From Paratinospora sagittata (taxonomy: Eukaryota > Streptophyta > Magnoliopsida > Ranunculales > Menispermaceae): DNA of 64,000 nt. Of the stretch, positions 1 to 11,667 are shown piece by piece; the first letter of the stretch is position 1, and each line of letters opens with the position of its first letter. Where the stretch lies: positions 14,789,670 through 14,853,669 of the forward strand of contig CM069594.1 of NCBI GenBank assembly GCA_035771175.1, read 5' to 3'. The notes beneath the pieces were generated by a model. The model worked only from the letters and a program-made list of their open reading frames with translations. It was not told where the DNA came from and made no database searches. Made by a program: the position numbers and the translations under genes.

Positions 1-1154
1 GTATATCGACCCGCTATCTGTCAATAGAGAACATGATACACAACCAAATAGCACTCTATCCACGTCTGAGACAAAAATCAGATATTTCTAACCAGAAAAA
101 TGTGGGCACTTCTGCTTGCTCGATTTTTCGATTCCTTACACAGTTTTGCCAGGTTATCTTAATTGCAATATGCTCTACTAACACCTAGATGATTCCCTTT
201 GTCTCGCACGCCCAAAACAACTTTAGATTAAACAATGTTTTGAATTCAAATCATTTTGTACTCACTTGCTCTTTAACATGCAACTTCTATTTTTATAAAA
301 CACTCATTCTCTAATTTTCAAAAATACAACACACACGATTTTTGTAAGTTAGATTGAGCTTTCCAAAGAGTTTTTCAAGAGAAGAAAGTAATGATTCTTA
401 CATTTTCCAAAACAAGCTTCGAATTGAAACAAAAATTACAATCTGTCTTGATGATAACGTCATTGTTCAGCAAGTTCTTCATTTTATCCCTTTTGTGCTT
501 AGATTTGTAGAGGGTATCCATTGTTTTAAACTGTAAGTATATGAAGTGGTCTCGGTAAGATAACACATCAAAAAAGAACACAACACCTGTATTGCATCAA
601 GAACACATCAAACAATAGCTTTCGAAGTCTACAAAGATCAAGCTCGAAGAACGAAGACATATCTCATGTCTAATGCATTAGTTTGATCTTTGGTGTGTAG
701 GGTAACCTCTCGATCAAACTCAGCACTAAAACTCTGAAAATTGCAAAGTCTTCAAAATCAGTTCGATATAGTATTTCATTTTGAAAAAATGTTTTCCGTA
801 AGGTTTTAATCATAATTTCAATGAGTTTTGAATTATTTAAAAGTGTTTTGAGTCAATGGAATGGTTCTTGAGTGTCAAAATATTAATTTTTCAAAAATAA
901 GGCTATCCAGCAATTTGCCAAAATTCTCGAGAAGGCACTAACGCACTATCAGTGTTGATAGCACATTGATAGGGTTCTATAATAAGACATTTGTTTTTTC
1001 TGGAAAATTGTCTATAGCGCGCTATCCCCTTTGATGACTCGTTATAAAGCTGTTGCCTTGATCTTTTCATTTTTAGTAAAATGGGCATTAGTTCGCTATA
1101 GGCCTTGATAACACGCTATTGGAAAGTCTAAAAAACTCAAGCTCTCTAGTTTGT
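1..1154 (+). repeat. Monomer U1, type alpha, 1154 bp
   Basis: Starts CGACCCGC. Alpha markers are AACCAGAAAAATG, CTTACATTTTCC, GAAACAAAAATTAC and GATTTGTAGAGG. Private variants are AATTGCAATATGC and, near the end, CGCTATTGG. The second palindrome is altered to GCATTAGTTCGCTAT. Confidence 0.95.
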
Positions 1155-2307
1155 GTATATCGACCTGCTATCTGTCAATAGAGAACATGATACACAACCA
1201 AATAGCACTTTATCCACGTCTGAGACAAAAATCAGATATTTCTAACGCGAAAAATGTGGGCACTTCTGCTTGCTCGAATTTTCTATTCCTTACACAGTTT
1301 TGCCAGGTTATCTTAATTGAAATATGCTCTACTAACACCTAGATGATTCCCTTTGTCTCGCACGCCCAAAACAACTTTAGATTAAACAATGTTTTGAATT
1401 CAAATCATTTTGTACTCACTTGCTCTTTAACCTGCAACTTCTATTTTTATAAAACACTCATTCTCTGATTTTCAAAAATACAACACGCACGATTTTTGTA
1501 AGTTAGATTGAGCTTTCCAAAGAATTTTTCAAGAGAAGAAAGTAATGATTCTTGCATTTTCCAAAACAAGCTTCGAATTGAATCAAAATTGCAATCTGTC
1601 TTGATGATAATGTCATTGTTTAGCAAGTTCTTCATTTCATCCCTTTTGTGCTTAGATTTGCAGAGGGTATCCATTGTTTTAAACTGTAAGTATATGAAGT
1701 GGTCTCGGTAAGATAACACATCAAAAAAGAACACAACACATGTATTGCATCAAGAACACATCAAACAATAGCTTTCGAAGTCTACAAAGATCAAGCTCGA
1801 AGAACGAAGACATATATCATGTCTAATGCATTAGTTTGATCTTTGGTGTGTAGGGTAACCTCTCGATCAAACTCAGCTCTAAAACTCTGAAAATTGCAAA
1901 GTCTTCAAAATCAGTTCGATATAGTATTTCATTTTGAAAAAATGTTTTCCGTAAGGTTTTAATCATAATTTCAACGAGTTTTGAATTATTTAAAAGTGTT
2001 TTGAGTCAATGGAATGGTTCTTGAGTGTCAAAATATTAATTTTTCAAAAATAAGACTTTCCAGCAATTTGCCAAAATTCTCGAGAAGGAACTAGCGCACT
2101 ATCAGTGTTGATAGCACGTTGATAGGGTTCTATAATAAGACATTTGTTTTTTCTGGAAAAATGTCTATAGCGCGCTATCCCCTTGCATGACTCGCTATAA
2201 AGCTGTTGCCTTGATCTTTCCATTTTTAGTAAAATGGGCAATATCGCGCTATAGGCCTTGATAACACGCTATCGGAAAGTCTAAAAATCTCAAGCTCTCA
2301 AGTATGT
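1155..2307 (+). repeat. Monomer U2, type beta, 1153 bp
   Basis: Beta markers are AGCACTTTATCC, AACGCGAAAAATG and CTCGAATTTTC, with 3' half AAGACTTTCC, AAGGAACTAG, TTGCATGACTCG and GGCAATATCGCGC. Private variants are AAGAATTTTTCAAG and CATATATCATG. Confidence 0.95.
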
Positions 2308-3494
2308 GTATATCGACCTGCTATAGCCTGCTATCTGTTAATAGAGAATGTGATACGCAACCTAATAGCACTCTATCCACGTCTTAGACTAAAATCTGAT
2401 ATTTCTAACGAGAAAAATGTGGGCACTTCAGTTTTCTCGATTTTTCTATTCCTTACACAGTTTTGCCAGGTTATCTTAATTGAAATATTCTTTACTAACA
2501 CCTTGTTGGTTCCCATTGTCTCGCATGCCCGAAACAACTTTAGATTAAACAACGTTTTAAATTCAAATCATGTTGTACTCTCTTGCTCTTAAACCTGCAA
2601 CTGCTAATTTTATAAAACCCTCATTCTCTGATTTTCAAAGATAGAACACACACGATTTTTGCAAGTTACACTGAGCTTTCCAAAGAGTGTTTAAATAGAA
2701 GAAAGTCGTGATTCTTGCATTTTCCCAAACAACCTTCAAACTGTATCAAAATTGCAAACTGTCTTGAAGATAACCTCATTATTTCGCAAGTTCATCATTT
2801 TATCCCTTTTGTGCTGAGATTTCCAAAGGCTATCTATTGTTTTAAACTGAAAGTATATGAAGTGTTCTCGACAAGAGAACACATCAAACAAGAACATATC
2901 ACCTGTATTTTTTTTTTCTAAGAGCTACAACTAATCATCAACAACACATCGAACAATAGCTATCGAAGTCTACAAAGATCAAGCTCGAAGAACGAAGACA
3001 TATCTCATGTCTAATGCATTAGTTTGATCTTTGGTGTGTAGGGTAACCTCTCGATCAAACTCAGCACTAAAACTCTGAAAATTGTAAAGTCTTCAAAATC
3101 ACTTCGATATAGTATTTCATTTTGAAAAATGTTTTCCGTAAGGTTTTAATCATAATTTCAATGAGTTTTGAATTATTTGAAAGTGTTTTGAGTCAATGGA
3201 ATGGTTCTTGAGTGTCAAAATATTAATTTTTCAAAAATAAGTCTCTCAAGCTATTTGCCAAAATTCTCGAGAAGGCACTAGCGCACTATCAGTGTTGATA
3301 GCACGTTGATAGGATTCTATAATAAGACACTTGTTTTTTTTGGAAAATTGTCTATAGCGCGCTATCCCCATTGATGACTCACTATAAAGCTGTTGCCTTG
3401 ATCTTTTCATTTTTAGTAAAATGGGCAATAGCGCGCTATAGGCCTTGATAACACGCTATCGGAAAGTCTAAAAAACTCAAGCTCTCTAGTTGGT
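2308..3494 (+). repeat. Monomer U3, type gamma (long), 1187 bp
   Basis: Long diverged type. It has a 10 bp duplication near the start (CCTGCTATAGCCTGCTAT) and a T-rich extra segment at 2910-2935. The first ~650 bp differ from the neighbours by roughly 13%; the last ~530 bp differ by only a few percent. Lacks the usual EcoRI and HindIII sites. Ends in the TGGTGTATATTG junction. Confidence 0.95.
2910..2935 (+). other. Gamma-specific T-rich insertion, U3
   Basis: A run of eight T followed by CTAAGAGCTACAACTAAT stands where the short monomers have a single G between ACCTGTATT and CATCAA. It adds 25 bp; with the 10 bp duplication at the monomer start it explains the 1187 bp length. Insertion or deletion polarity cannot be decided from this window. 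Confidence 0.9.
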
Positions 3495-4646
3495 GTATAT
3501 TGACCTGCTATCTGTCAATAGAGAACATGATACACAACCAAATAGCACTCTATCCACGTCTGAGACCAAAATCAGATATTTCTAACGAGAAAAATGTGGG
3601 CACTTCTGCTTGCTCGATTTTTCTATTCCTTACACAGTTTTGCCAGGTTATCTTAATTGAAATATGCTCTACTAAAACCTAGATGATTCCCTTTGTCTCG
3701 CACGCCCAAAACAACTTTAGATTAAACAATGTTTTGAATTCAAATCATTTTGTACTCACTTGCTCTTTAACATGCAACTTCTATTTTTATAAAACACTCA
3801 TTCTCTGATTTTCAAAAATACAACACGCACGATTTTTGTAAGTTAGATTGAGCTTTCCAAAGAGTTTTTCAAGAGAAGAAAGTAATGATTCTTGCATTTG
3901 CTATAACAAGCTTCGAATTGAATCAAAATTGCAATATATCTTGATGATAACGTCATTGTTTAGCAAGTTCTTCACTTTATCCCTTTTGTGCTTAGATTTA
4001 CAGAGGGTATCCATTGTTTTAAACTGTAAGTATATGAAGTGGTCTCGGTAAGATAACACATCAAAAAGAACACAACACCTGTATTGCATCAAGAGCACAT
4101 CAAACAATAGCTTTCGAAGTCTACAAAGATCAAGCTCGAAGAACGAAGACATATCTCATGTCTAATGCATTAGTTTTATCTTTGGTGTGTAGGGTAACTT
4201 CTCGATCAATCTTAGCACTAAAACTCTGAAAATTGCAAAGTCTTCAAAATCAGTTCGATATAGTATTTCATTTTGAAAAAATGTTTTCCGTAAGGTTTTA
4301 ATCATAATTTCAATGAGTTTTGAATTATTTAAAAGTGTTTTGAGTCAATGAAATGGTTCTTGAGTGTCAAATTATTAATTTTTCAAAAATAAGGCTATCC
4401 AGCAATTTGCCAAAATTCTCGGGAAGGCACTAGCGCACCATCAGTGTTGATAGCACAGTAATAGGGTTCTATAATAAGACATTTGTTTTTTCTGGAAAAT
4501 TGTCTATAGCGCGCTATCCCCTTTGATGACTCGCTATAAAGCTGTTGCCTTGATCTTTTCATTTTTAGTAAAATGGGCAATAGCGCGCTATATGCCTTGA
4601 TAACACGCTATCGGAAAGTCTAAAAAACTCAAGCACTCTAGTTTGT
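3495..4646 (+). repeat. Monomer U4, type delta, 1152 bp
   Basis: Starts GTATATTGACC. Delta markers are GAGACCAAAATC, CAATATATC, TTTTATCTTTGG, CTTCTCGATCAATCTT, GCGCACCATCAG and CGCTATATGCC. Private variants are TTGCTATAACAAG and a lost XhoI site (CTCGGG in place of CTCGAG). Confidence 0.95.
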
Positions 4647-5801
4647 GTATATCGACCCGCTATCTGTCAATAGAGAACAATGATACACAACCAAATAGCA
4701 CTCTATCCACGTCTGAGACAAAAATCAGATATTTCTAACCAGAAAAATGTGGGCACTTCTGCTTGCTCGATTTTTCGATTCCTTACACAGTTTTGCCAGG
4801 TTATCTTAATTGAAATATGCTCTACTAACACCTAAATGATTCCCTTTGTCTCGCACGCCCAAAACAACTTTAGATTAAACAATGTTTTGAATTCAAATCA
4901 TTTTGTACTCACTTGCTCTTTAACATGCAACTTCTATTTTTATAAAACACTCATTCTCTAATTTTCAAAAATACAACACACACGATTTTTGTAAGTTAGA
5001 TTGAGCTTTCCAAAGAGTTTTTCAAGAGAAGAAAGTAATGATTCTTACATTTTCCAAAACAAGCTTCGAATTGAAACAAAAATTACAATCTGTCTTGATG
5101 ATAACGTCATTGTTCAGCAAGTTCTTCATTTTATCCCTTTTGTGCTTAGATTTGTAGAGGGTATCCATTGTTTTAAACTGTAAGTATATGAAGTGGTCTC
5201 GGTAAGATAACACATCAAAAAAGAACACAACACCTGTATTGCATCAAGAACACATCAAACAATAGCTTTCGAAGTCTACAAAGATCAAGCTCGAAGAACG
5301 AAGACATATCTCATGTCTAATGCATTAGTTTGATCTTTGGTGTGTAGGGTAACCTCTCGATCAAACTCAGCACTAAAACTCTGAAAATTGCAAAGTCTTC
5401 AAAATCAGTTCGATATAGTATTTCATTTTGAAAAAATGTTTTCCGTAAGGTTTTAATCATAATTTCAATGAGTTTTGAATTATTTAAAAGTGTTTTGAGT
5501 CAATGGAATGGTTCTTGAGTGTCAAAATATTAATTTTTCAAAAATAAGGCTATCCAGCAATTTGCCAAAATTCTCGAGAAGGCACTAACGCACTATCAGT
5601 GTTGATAGCACATTGATAGGGTTCTATAATAAGACATTTGTTTTTTCTGGAAAATTGTCTATAGCGCGCTATCCCCTTTGATGACTCGTTATAAAGCTGT
5701 TGCCTTGATCTTTTCATTTTTAGTAAAATGGGCATTAGTTCGCTATAGGCCTTGATAACACGCTATCGGAAAGTCTAAAAAACTCAAGCTCTCTAGTTTG
5801 T
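4647..5801 (+). repeat. Monomer U5, type alpha, 1155 bp
   Basis: Copy of U1 at 4647 bp. One extra A (GAGAACAATGATAC) accounts for the additional base. Shares TTTTTCGATTCC with U1. Confidence 0.95.
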
Positions 5802-6954
5802 GTATATCGACCTGCTATCTGTCTATAGAGAACATGATACACAACCAAATAGCACTTTATCCACGTCTGAGACAAAAATCAGATATTTCTAACGCGAAAA
5901 ATGTGGGCACTTCTGCTTGCTCGAATTTTCTATTCCTTACACAGTTTTGCCAGGTTATCTTAATTGAAATATGCTCTACTAACACCTAGATGATTCCATT
6001 TGTCTCGCACGCCCAAAACAACTTTAGATTAAACAATGTTTTGAATTCAAATCATTTTGTACTCACTTGCTCTTTAACCTGCAACTTCTATTTTTATAAA
6101 ACACTCATTCTCTGATTTTCAAAAATACAACACGCACGATTTTTGTAAGTTAGATTGAGCTTTCCAAAGAGTTTTTCAAGAGAAGAAAGTAATGATTCTT
6201 GCATTTTCCAAAACAAGCTTCGAATTGAATCAAAATTGCAATCTGTCTTGATGATAATGTCATTGTTTAGCAAGTTCTTCATTTCATCCCTTTTGTGCTT
6301 AGATTTGCAGAGGGTATCCATTGTTTTAAACTGTAAGTATATGAAGTGGTCTCGGTAAGATAACACATCAAAAAAGAACACAACACATGTATTGCATCAA
6401 GAACACATCAAACAATAGCTTTCGAAGTCTACAAAGATCAAGCTCGAAGAACGAAGACATATCTCATGTCTAATGCATTAGTTTGATCTTTGGTGTGTAG
6501 GGTAACCTCTCGATCAAACTCAGCTCTAAAACTCTGAAAATTGCAAAGTCTTCAAAATCAGTTCGATATAGTATTTCATTTTGAAAAAATGTTTTCCGTA
6601 AGGTTTTAATCATAATTTCAACGAGTTTTGAATTATTTAAAAGTGTTTTGAGTCAATGGAATGGTTCTTGAGTGTCAAAATATTAATTTTTCAAAAATAA
6701 GACTTTCCAGCAATTTGCCAAAATTCTCGAGAAGGAACTAGCGCACTATCAGTGTTGATAGCACGTTGATAGGGTTCTATAATAAGACATTTGTTTTTTC
6801 TGGAAAAATGTCTATAGCGCGCTATCCCCTTGCATGACTCGCTATAAAGCTGTTGCCTTGATCTTTCCATTTTTAGTAAAATGGGCAATATCGCGCTATA
6901 GGCCTTGATAACACGCTATCGGAAAGTCTAAAAATCTCAAGCTCTCAAGTATGT
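5802..6954 (+). repeat. Monomer U6, type beta, 1153 bp
   Basis: Copy of U2. Private variants are GTCTATAGAG near the start and GATTCCATTTG. Confidence 0.95.
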
Positions 6955-8141
6955 GTATATCGACCTGCTATAGCCTGCTATCTGTTAATAGAGAATGTGA
7001 TACGCAACCCAATAGCACTCTATCCACGTCTTAGACTAAAATCTGATATTTCTAACGAGAAAAATGTGGGCACTTCAGTTTTCTCGATTTTTCTATTCCT
7101 TACACAGTTTTGCCAGGTTATCTTAATTGAAATATTCTTTACTAACACCTTGTTGGTTCCCATTGTCTCGCATGCCCGAAACAACTTTAGATTAAACAAC
7201 GTTTTAAATTCAAATCATGTTGTACTCTCTTGCTCTTAAACCTGCAACTGCTAATTTTATAAAACCCTCATTCTCTGATTTTCAAAGATAGAACACACAC
7301 GATTTTTGCAAGTTACACTGAGCTTTCCAAAGAGTGTTTAAATAGAAGAAAGTCGTGATTCTTGCATTTTCCCAAACAACCTTCAAACTGTATCAAAATT
7401 GCAAACTGTCTTGAAGATAACCTCATTATTTCGCAAGTTCATCATTTTATCCCTTTTGTGCTGAGATTTCCAAAGGCTATCTATTGTTTTAAACTGAAAG
7501 TATATGAAGTGTTCTCGACAAGAGAACACATCAAACAAGAACATATCACCTGTATTTTTTTTTTCTAAGAGCTACAACTAATCATCAACAACACATCGAA
7601 CAATAGCTATCGAAGTCTACAAAGATCAAGCTCGAAGAACGAAGACATATCTCATGTCTAATGCATTAGTTTGATCTTTGGTGTGTAGGGTAACCTCTCG
7701 ATCAAACTCAGCACTAAAACTCTGAAAATTGTAAAGTCTTCAAAATCACTTCGATATAGTATTTCATTTTGAAAAATGTTTTCCGTAAGGTTTTAATCAT
7801 AATTTCAATGAGTTTTGAATTATTTGAAAGTGTTTTGAGTCAATGGAATGGTTCTTGAGTGTCAAAATATTAATTTTTCAAAAATAAGTCTCTCAAGCAA
7901 TTTGCCAAAATTCTCGAGAAGGCACTAGCGCACTATCAGTGTTGATAGCACGTTGATAGGATTCTATAATAAGACACTTGTTTTTTTTGGAAAATTGTCT
8001 ATAGCGCGCTATCCCCATTGATGACTCACTATAAAGCTGTTGCCTTGATCTTTTCATTTTTAGTAAAATGGGCAATAGCGCGCTATAGGCCTTGATAACA
8101 CGCTATCGGAAAGTCTAAAAAACTCAAGCTCTCTAGTTGGT
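6955..8141 (+). repeat. Monomer U7, type gamma (long), 1187 bp
   Basis: Near-identical copy of U3, with CAACCCAATAG in place of CAACCTAATAG and CAAGCAATTTGCC in place of CAAGCTATTTGCC. Confidence 0.95.
7557..7582 (+). other. Gamma-specific T-rich insertion, U7
   Basis: Same segment as in U3 at an offset of 4647 bp, unchanged. Confidence 0.9.
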
Positions 8142-9294
8142 GTATATTGACCTGCTATCTGTCAATAGAGAACATGATACACAACCAAATAGCACTCTAT
8201 CCACGTCTGAGACCAAAATCAGATATTTCTAACGAGAAAAATGTGGGCACTTCTGCTTGCTCGATTTTTCTATTCCTTACACAGTTTTGCCAGGTTATCT
8301 TAATTGAAATATGCTCTACTAACACCTAGATGATTCCCTTTGTCTCGCACGCCCAAAACAACTTTAGATTAAACAATGTTTTGAATTCAAATCATTTTGT
8401 ACTCACTTGCTCTTTAACATGCAACTTCTATTTTTATAAAACACTCATTCTCTGATTTTCAAAAATACAACACGCACGATTTTTGTAAGTTAGATTGAGC
8501 TTTCCAAAGAGTTTTTCAAGAGAAGAAAGTAATGATTCTTGCATTTTCCAAAACAAGCTTCGAATTGAATCAAAATTGCAATCTGTCTTGATGATAACGT
8601 CATTGTTTAGCAAGTTCTTCATTTTATCCCTTTTGTGCTTAGATTTGCAGAGGGTATCCATTGTTTTAAACTGTAAGTATATGAAGTGGTCTCGGTAAGA
8701 TAACACATCAAAAAAGAACACAACACCTGTATTGCATCAAGAACACATCAAACAATAGCTTTCGAAGTCTACAAAGATCAAGCTCGAAAAACGAAGACAT
8801 ATCTCATGTCTAATGCATTAGTTTGATCTTTGGTGTGTAGGGTAACCTCTCGATCAAACTCAGCTCTAAAACTCTGAAAATTGCAAAGTCTTCAAAATCA
8901 GTTCGATATAGTATTTCATTTTGAAAAAATGTTTTTCGTAAGGTTTTAATCATAATTTCAACGAGTTTTGAATGATTTAAAAGTGTTTTGAGCCAATGGA
9001 ATGGTTCTTGAGTGTCAAAATATTAATTTTTCAAAAATAAGACTTTCCAGCAATTTGCCAAAATTCGCGAGAAGGAACTAGCGCACTATCAGTGTTGATA
9101 GCACGTTGATAGGGTTCTATAATAAGACATTTGTTTTTTCTGGAAAAATGTCTATAGCGCGCTATCCCCTTGCATGACTCGCTATAAAGCTGTTGCCTTG
9201 ATCTTTCCATTTTTAGTAAAATGGGCAATATCGCGCTATAGGCCTTGATAACACGCTATCGGAAAGTCTAAAAATCTCAAGCTCTCAAGTATGT
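8142..9294 (+). repeat. Monomer U8, delta/beta hybrid, 1153 bp
   Basis: Begins as delta (TATTGACC, GAGACCAAAATC, TTTAACATGCAAC) but from about 8541 onward carries beta markers (GCATTTTCC, then AAGACTTTCC, AAGGAAC and TTGCATGACTCG). The switch lies between about 8420 and 8541. The 3' part resembles U13 most. Private: GCGAGAAGG removes the XhoI site. Confidence 0.88.
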
Positions 9295-9895
9295 GTATAT
9301 CGACCTGCTATAGCCTGCTATCTGTTAATAGAGAATGTGATACGCAACCCAATAGCACTCTATCCACGTCTTAGACTAAAATCTGATATTTCTAACGAGA
9401 AAAATGTGGGCACTTCAGTTTTCTCGATTTTTCTATTCCTTACACAGTTTTTCCAGGTTATCTTAATTGAAATATTCTTTAGTACACCTTGTTGGTTCCC
9501 ATTGTCTCGCATGCCCGAAACAGCTTTAGATTAAACAACGTTTTAAATTCAAATCATGTTGTACTCTCTTGCTCTTAAACCTGCAACTGCTAATTTTATA
9601 AAACCCTCATTCTCTGATTTTCAAAGATAGAACACACACGATTTTTGCAAGTTACACTGAGCTTTCCAAAGAGTGTTTAAATAGAAGAAAGTCGTGATTC
9701 TTGCATTTTCCCAAACAACCTTCAAACTGTATCAAAATTGCAAACTGTCTTGAAGATAACCTCATTATTTCGCAAGTTCATCATTTTATCCCTTTTGTGC
9801 TGAGATTTCCAAAGGCTATCTATTGTTTTAAACTGAAAGTATATGAAGTGTTCTCGACAAGAGAACACATCAAACAAGAACATATCACCTGTATT

Positions 9896-9921
9896 TTTTT
9901 TTTCTAAGAGCTACAACTAAT
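9896..9921 (+). other. Gamma-specific T-rich insertion, U9
   Basis: Same segment in the gamma half of the gamma/beta hybrid, upstream of the mapped junction. Confidence 0.9.
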
Positions 9922-10114
9922 CATCAACAACACATCGAACAATAGCTATCGAAGTCTACAAAGATCAAGCTCGAAGGACGAAGACATATCTCATGTCTAA
10001 TGCATTAGTTTGATCTTTGGTGTGTAGGGTAACCTCTCGATCAAACTCAGCACTAAAACTCTGAAAATTCTAAAGTCTTCAAAATCACTTCGATATAGTA
10101 TTTCATTTTGAAAA

Positions 10115-10148
10115 ATGTTTTCCGTAAGGTTTTAATCATAATTTCAAC
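10115..10148 (+). other. Gamma-to-beta crossover interval in U9
   Basis: The last gamma-specific state is the five-A run ending at 10115 (beta has six). The first beta-specific state is the C at 10148 in CAACGAG (gamma has T). Between them the two types are identical, so the exchange falls inside this interval. Confidence 0.85.
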
Positions 10149-10480
10149 GAGTTTTGAATTATTTAAAAGTGTTTTGAGTCAATGGAATGGTTCTTGAGTG
10201 TCAAAATATTAATTTTTCAAAAATAAGACTTTCCAACAATTTGCCAAAATTCTCGAGAAGGAACTAGCGCACTATCAGTGTTGATAGCACGTTGATAGGG
10301 TTCTATAATAAGACATTTGTTTTTTCTGGAAAAATGTCTATAGCGCGCTATCCCCTTGCATGACTCGCTATAAAGCTGTTGCCTTGATCTTTCCATTTTT
10401 AGTAAAATGGGCAATATCGCGCTATAGGCCTTGATAACACGCTATCGGAAAGTCTAAAAATCTCAAGCTCTCAAGTATTT

Positions 10481-11667
10481 GTATATCGACCTGCTATAGC
10501 CTGCTATCTATTAATAGAGAATGTGATACGCAACCCAATAGCACTCTATCCACGTCTTAGACTAAAATCTGATATTTCTAACGAGAAAAATGTGGGCACT
10601 TCAGTTTTCTCGATTTTTCTATTCCTTACACAGTTTTGCCAGGTTATCTTAATTGAAATATTCTTTACTAACACCTTGTTGGTTCCCATTGTCTCGCATG
10701 CCCTAAACAACTTTAGATTAAACAACGTTTTAAATTCAAATCATGTTGTACTCTCTTGCTCTTAAACCTGCAACTGCTAATTTTATAAAACCCTCATTCT
10801 CTGATTTTCAAAGATAGAACACACACGATTTTTGCAAGTTACACTGAGCTTTCCAAAGAGTGTTTAAATAGAAGAAAGTCGTGATTCTTGCATTTTCCCA
10901 AACAACCTTCAAACTGTATCAAAATTGCAAACTGTCTTGAGGATAACCTCATTATTTCGCAAGTTCATCATTTTATCCCTTTTGTGCTGAGATTTCCAAA
11001 GGCTATCTATTGTTTTAAACAAAAAGTATATGAAGTGTTCTCGACAAGAGAACACATCAAACAAGAACATATCACCTGTATTTCTTTTTTCTAAGAGCTA
11101 CAACTAATCATCAACAACACATCGAACAATAGCTATCGAAGTCTACAAAGATCAAGCTCGAAGAACGAAGACATATCTCATGTCTAATGCATTAGTTTGA
11201 TCTTTGGTGTGTAGGGTAACCTCTCGATCAAACTCAGCACTAAAACTCTGAAAATTGGAAAGCCTTCAAAATCACTTCGATATAGTATTTCATTTTGAAA
11301 AATGTTTTCCGTAAGGTTTTAATCATAATTTCAATGAGTTTTGAATTATTTAAAAGTGTTTTGAGTCAATGGAATGGTTCTTGAGTGTCAAAATATTAAT
11401 TTTTCAAAAATAAGTCTCTCAAGCAATTTGCCAAAATTCTCGAGAAGGCACTAGCGCACTATCAGTGTTGATAGCACGTTGATAGGATTCTATAATAAGA
11501 CACTTGTTTTTTTTGGAAAATTGTCTATAGCGCGCTATCCCCATTGATGACTCACTATAAAGCTGTTGCCTTGATCTTTTCATTTTTAGTAAAATGGGCA
11601 ATAGCGCGCTATAGGCCTTGATAACACGCTATCGGAAAGTCTAAAAAACTCAAGCTCTCTAGTTGGT
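10481..11667 (+). repeat. Monomer U10, type gamma (long), 1187 bp
   Basis: Gamma with private variants CTATCTATTAATAG, GCCCTAAAC, GAGGATAACC, AAACAAAAAGTAT, a T-to-C change in the T run (TATTTCTTTTTTC) and TTGGAAAGCC. Confidence 0.95.
11083..11108 (+). other. Gamma-specific T-rich insertion, U10
   Basis: Same segment with one T replaced by C, which interrupts the T run. Confidence 0.88.

Larger units (their letters stand above)
1..4646 (+). repeat. Zone A higher-order repeat, copy 1: alpha-beta-gamma-delta (4-mer)
   Basis: Four distinguishable monomers (U1-U4; 1154, 1153, 1187 and 1152 bp) form a 4646 bp unit. The next 4.65 kb repeats it at an offset of 4647 bp with very few differences until the middle of U8. 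Each type has private variants (see the monomers), so the unit of homogenisation here is the 4-mer and not the monomer. Confidence 0.93.
9295..10480 (+). repeat. Monomer U9, gamma/beta hybrid (long), 1186 bp
   Basis: Gamma up to at least 10115 (T-rich segment, five-A run GAAAAATG), then beta from 10148 (CAACGAG, AAGACTTTCC, TTGCATGACTCG). One base shorter than gamma because of TTAGTACACC. Followed by another gamma unit. Confidence 0.92.

Noticed and set aside
1..12. Window starting exactly at a monomer boundary
   Set aside because: The boundary is my choice of phase, taken from the first bases of the window, and has no biological meaning.
2901..2940. Poly-T tract in gamma as the tail of a reverse-transcribed insertion
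   Set aside because: The run is only about 10 T, has no target-site duplication that I can see, and the extra segment is only 25 bp. Simple indel and slippage explain it better.
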